Shown one piece after another: positions 14,467 to 14,853 of a DNA stretch of 14,853 nucleotides. The notes below the pieces were generated by a model. That model ran no database searches and had not been told where the DNA came from. It worked only from the letters and a program-made list of their open reading frames with translations. The first letter of the stretch is position 1. Every line of letters starts with the position of its first letter. This DNA comes from an uncultured Maribacter sp. (GTDB taxonomy: Bacteria > Bacteroidota > Bacteroidia > Flavobacteriales > Flavobacteriaceae): positions 1 to 14,853 of the forward strand of contig CAJQMW010000480.1 in assembly GCA_905479535.1 (NCBI GenBank), given 5' to 3'. Both the position numbers and the translations under genes were made by a program.

Positions 14467-14853
14467 ATGAAAAAAGTACCGGTAATTAGTGCGGAAAAAG
14501 CGGCGAGTTTGGTTAAGGATGGTGATGTGATTTTGGGAGGAGGTTTTGGTATGACCGGTAACCCTGTTCATTTGTTGCATGCCCTAGCAGAGACCGATAC
14601 AAAGAACCTGACCTTTATTGGAAACAATGTTGGGGAGCCAGGTATCGGTGGTGGCCGATTGTTGAACAATGGGCAGTTGAAAAAGATGATAGGATCCTTT
14701 TTTACCTCGAATCCTGATGCCGTAAAGGCGGCTCAGATGGGCGATGTGGACTATAAATTGCTTCCGCAGGGTACGCTGGCGGAAGCTATACGTGCAGGTG
14801 GCGCAGGAATAGGAGGTTTTTATACCCCTACATCTGCAGGAACGATAATCGCG
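14467..14853 (+). CDS. pcaI: 3-Oxoacid CoA-transferase subunit A, 5' part
   Basis: The first 129 codons of a gene cut by the window edge, starting 6 bp after the pobA stop at ATG 14467. The translation begins MKKVPVISAEKAASLVKDGD and shows the family I CoA-transferase alpha features: GGGFGMTGNP (residues 24-33), FIGNN (50-54), IGSFFTSNPDAV (77-88) and LPQGTLAEAIRAGGAGIGGFY near the end. It would transfer CoA from succinyl-CoA to 3-oxoadipate, the next step after PcaL. The subunit B gene (pcaJ) should follow outside the window. Acetoacetate CoA-transferase (scoA/atoD) has the same motifs; the pca context favours pcaI. Confidence 0.82.
   Translation, partial: MKKVPVISAEKAASLVKDGDVILGGGFGMTGNPVHLLHALAETDTKNLTFIGNNVGEPGIGGGRLLNNGQLKKMIGSFFTSNPDAVKAAQMGDVDYKLLPQGTLAEAIRAGGAGIGGFYTPTSAGTIIA

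Larger units (their letters stand above)
403..14853 (+). other. Probable single catabolic operon, p-cresol to 3-oxoadipate
   Basis: Fifteen genes run in one direction. The largest gaps are 42 bp and 39 bp around the 602-residue subunit gene; elsewhere gaps are 2-19 bp or the genes overlap (6677, 7266-7285, 8345-8348, 12126-12142). I found no internal terminator or convincing internal promoter. Starts mostly lack a GGAGG-like site, as is usual in Bacteroidota. Gene content covers every enzymatic step from a 4-alkylphenol to 3-oxoadipate, and the last gene begins CoA activation. Co-transcription is an inference from spacing. Confidence 0.65.

Overview
The window reads as one long plus-strand gene cluster that converts a 4-alkylphenol, most likely p-cresol (4-methylphenol), to 4-hydroxybenzoate and then through protocatechuate into the beta-ketoadipate pathway. 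Low GC, the absence of Shine-Dalgarno-like sequences before most starts, A/T-rich leaders and a TAnnTTTG-type -7 box suggest a member of the Bacteroidota, probably a marine flavobacterium. This placement is an inference from style, not from a marker gene.

Layout. Bases 1-178 hold the last 58 codons of a regulator with a bacterial transcriptional activator (BTAD) C-terminus. Bases 179-402 are a noncoding control region with two small dyads, a perfect 11-bp tandem repeat and a -7-like box. From 403 to the window end, fifteen genes lie head to tail with gaps of at most 42 bp and several overlaps, so they probably form one operon. Upper module (403-9556): cytochrome P450, a two-gene ATP-grasp/phosphohistidine 'dikinase', HD-domain protein 1, aldehyde dehydrogenase, HD-domain protein 2, short-chain dehydrogenase, [2Fe-2S] ferredoxin and ferredoxin reductase. 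Lower module (9566-14853): pcaH, pcaG, pcaB, a pcaD-pcaC fusion (pcaL type), pobA and the start of pcaI.

How they work together (inference). The upper module contains the same enzyme types as the Corynebacterium glutamicum cre pathway for p-cresol. There the phenol is first phosphorylated by a PEP-synthase-like enzyme (CreHI). The methyl group of the aryl phosphate is then oxidised by P450 CreJ with ferredoxin and reductase (CreF/CreE). The phosphate is removed by CreD, and alcohol and aldehyde dehydrogenases (CreG, CreC) give 4-hydroxybenzoate. PobA then makes protocatechuate, PcaGH opens the ring, PcaB and PcaL convert the product to 3-oxoadipate, and PcaIJ activates it with CoA (pcaJ and pcaF would lie beyond the window).

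The most notable points are this phosphorylation-first route in a likely Bacteroidota genome joined in one operon to its complete lower pathway; two divergent HD phosphohydrolase-like paralogues on either side of the aldehyde dehydrogenase; and an 11-bp tandem repeat 8 bp upstream of the -7-like box, a SARP-style arrangement directly downstream of a BTAD regulator gene. No RNA genes, insertion sequences or CRISPR arrays were seen.
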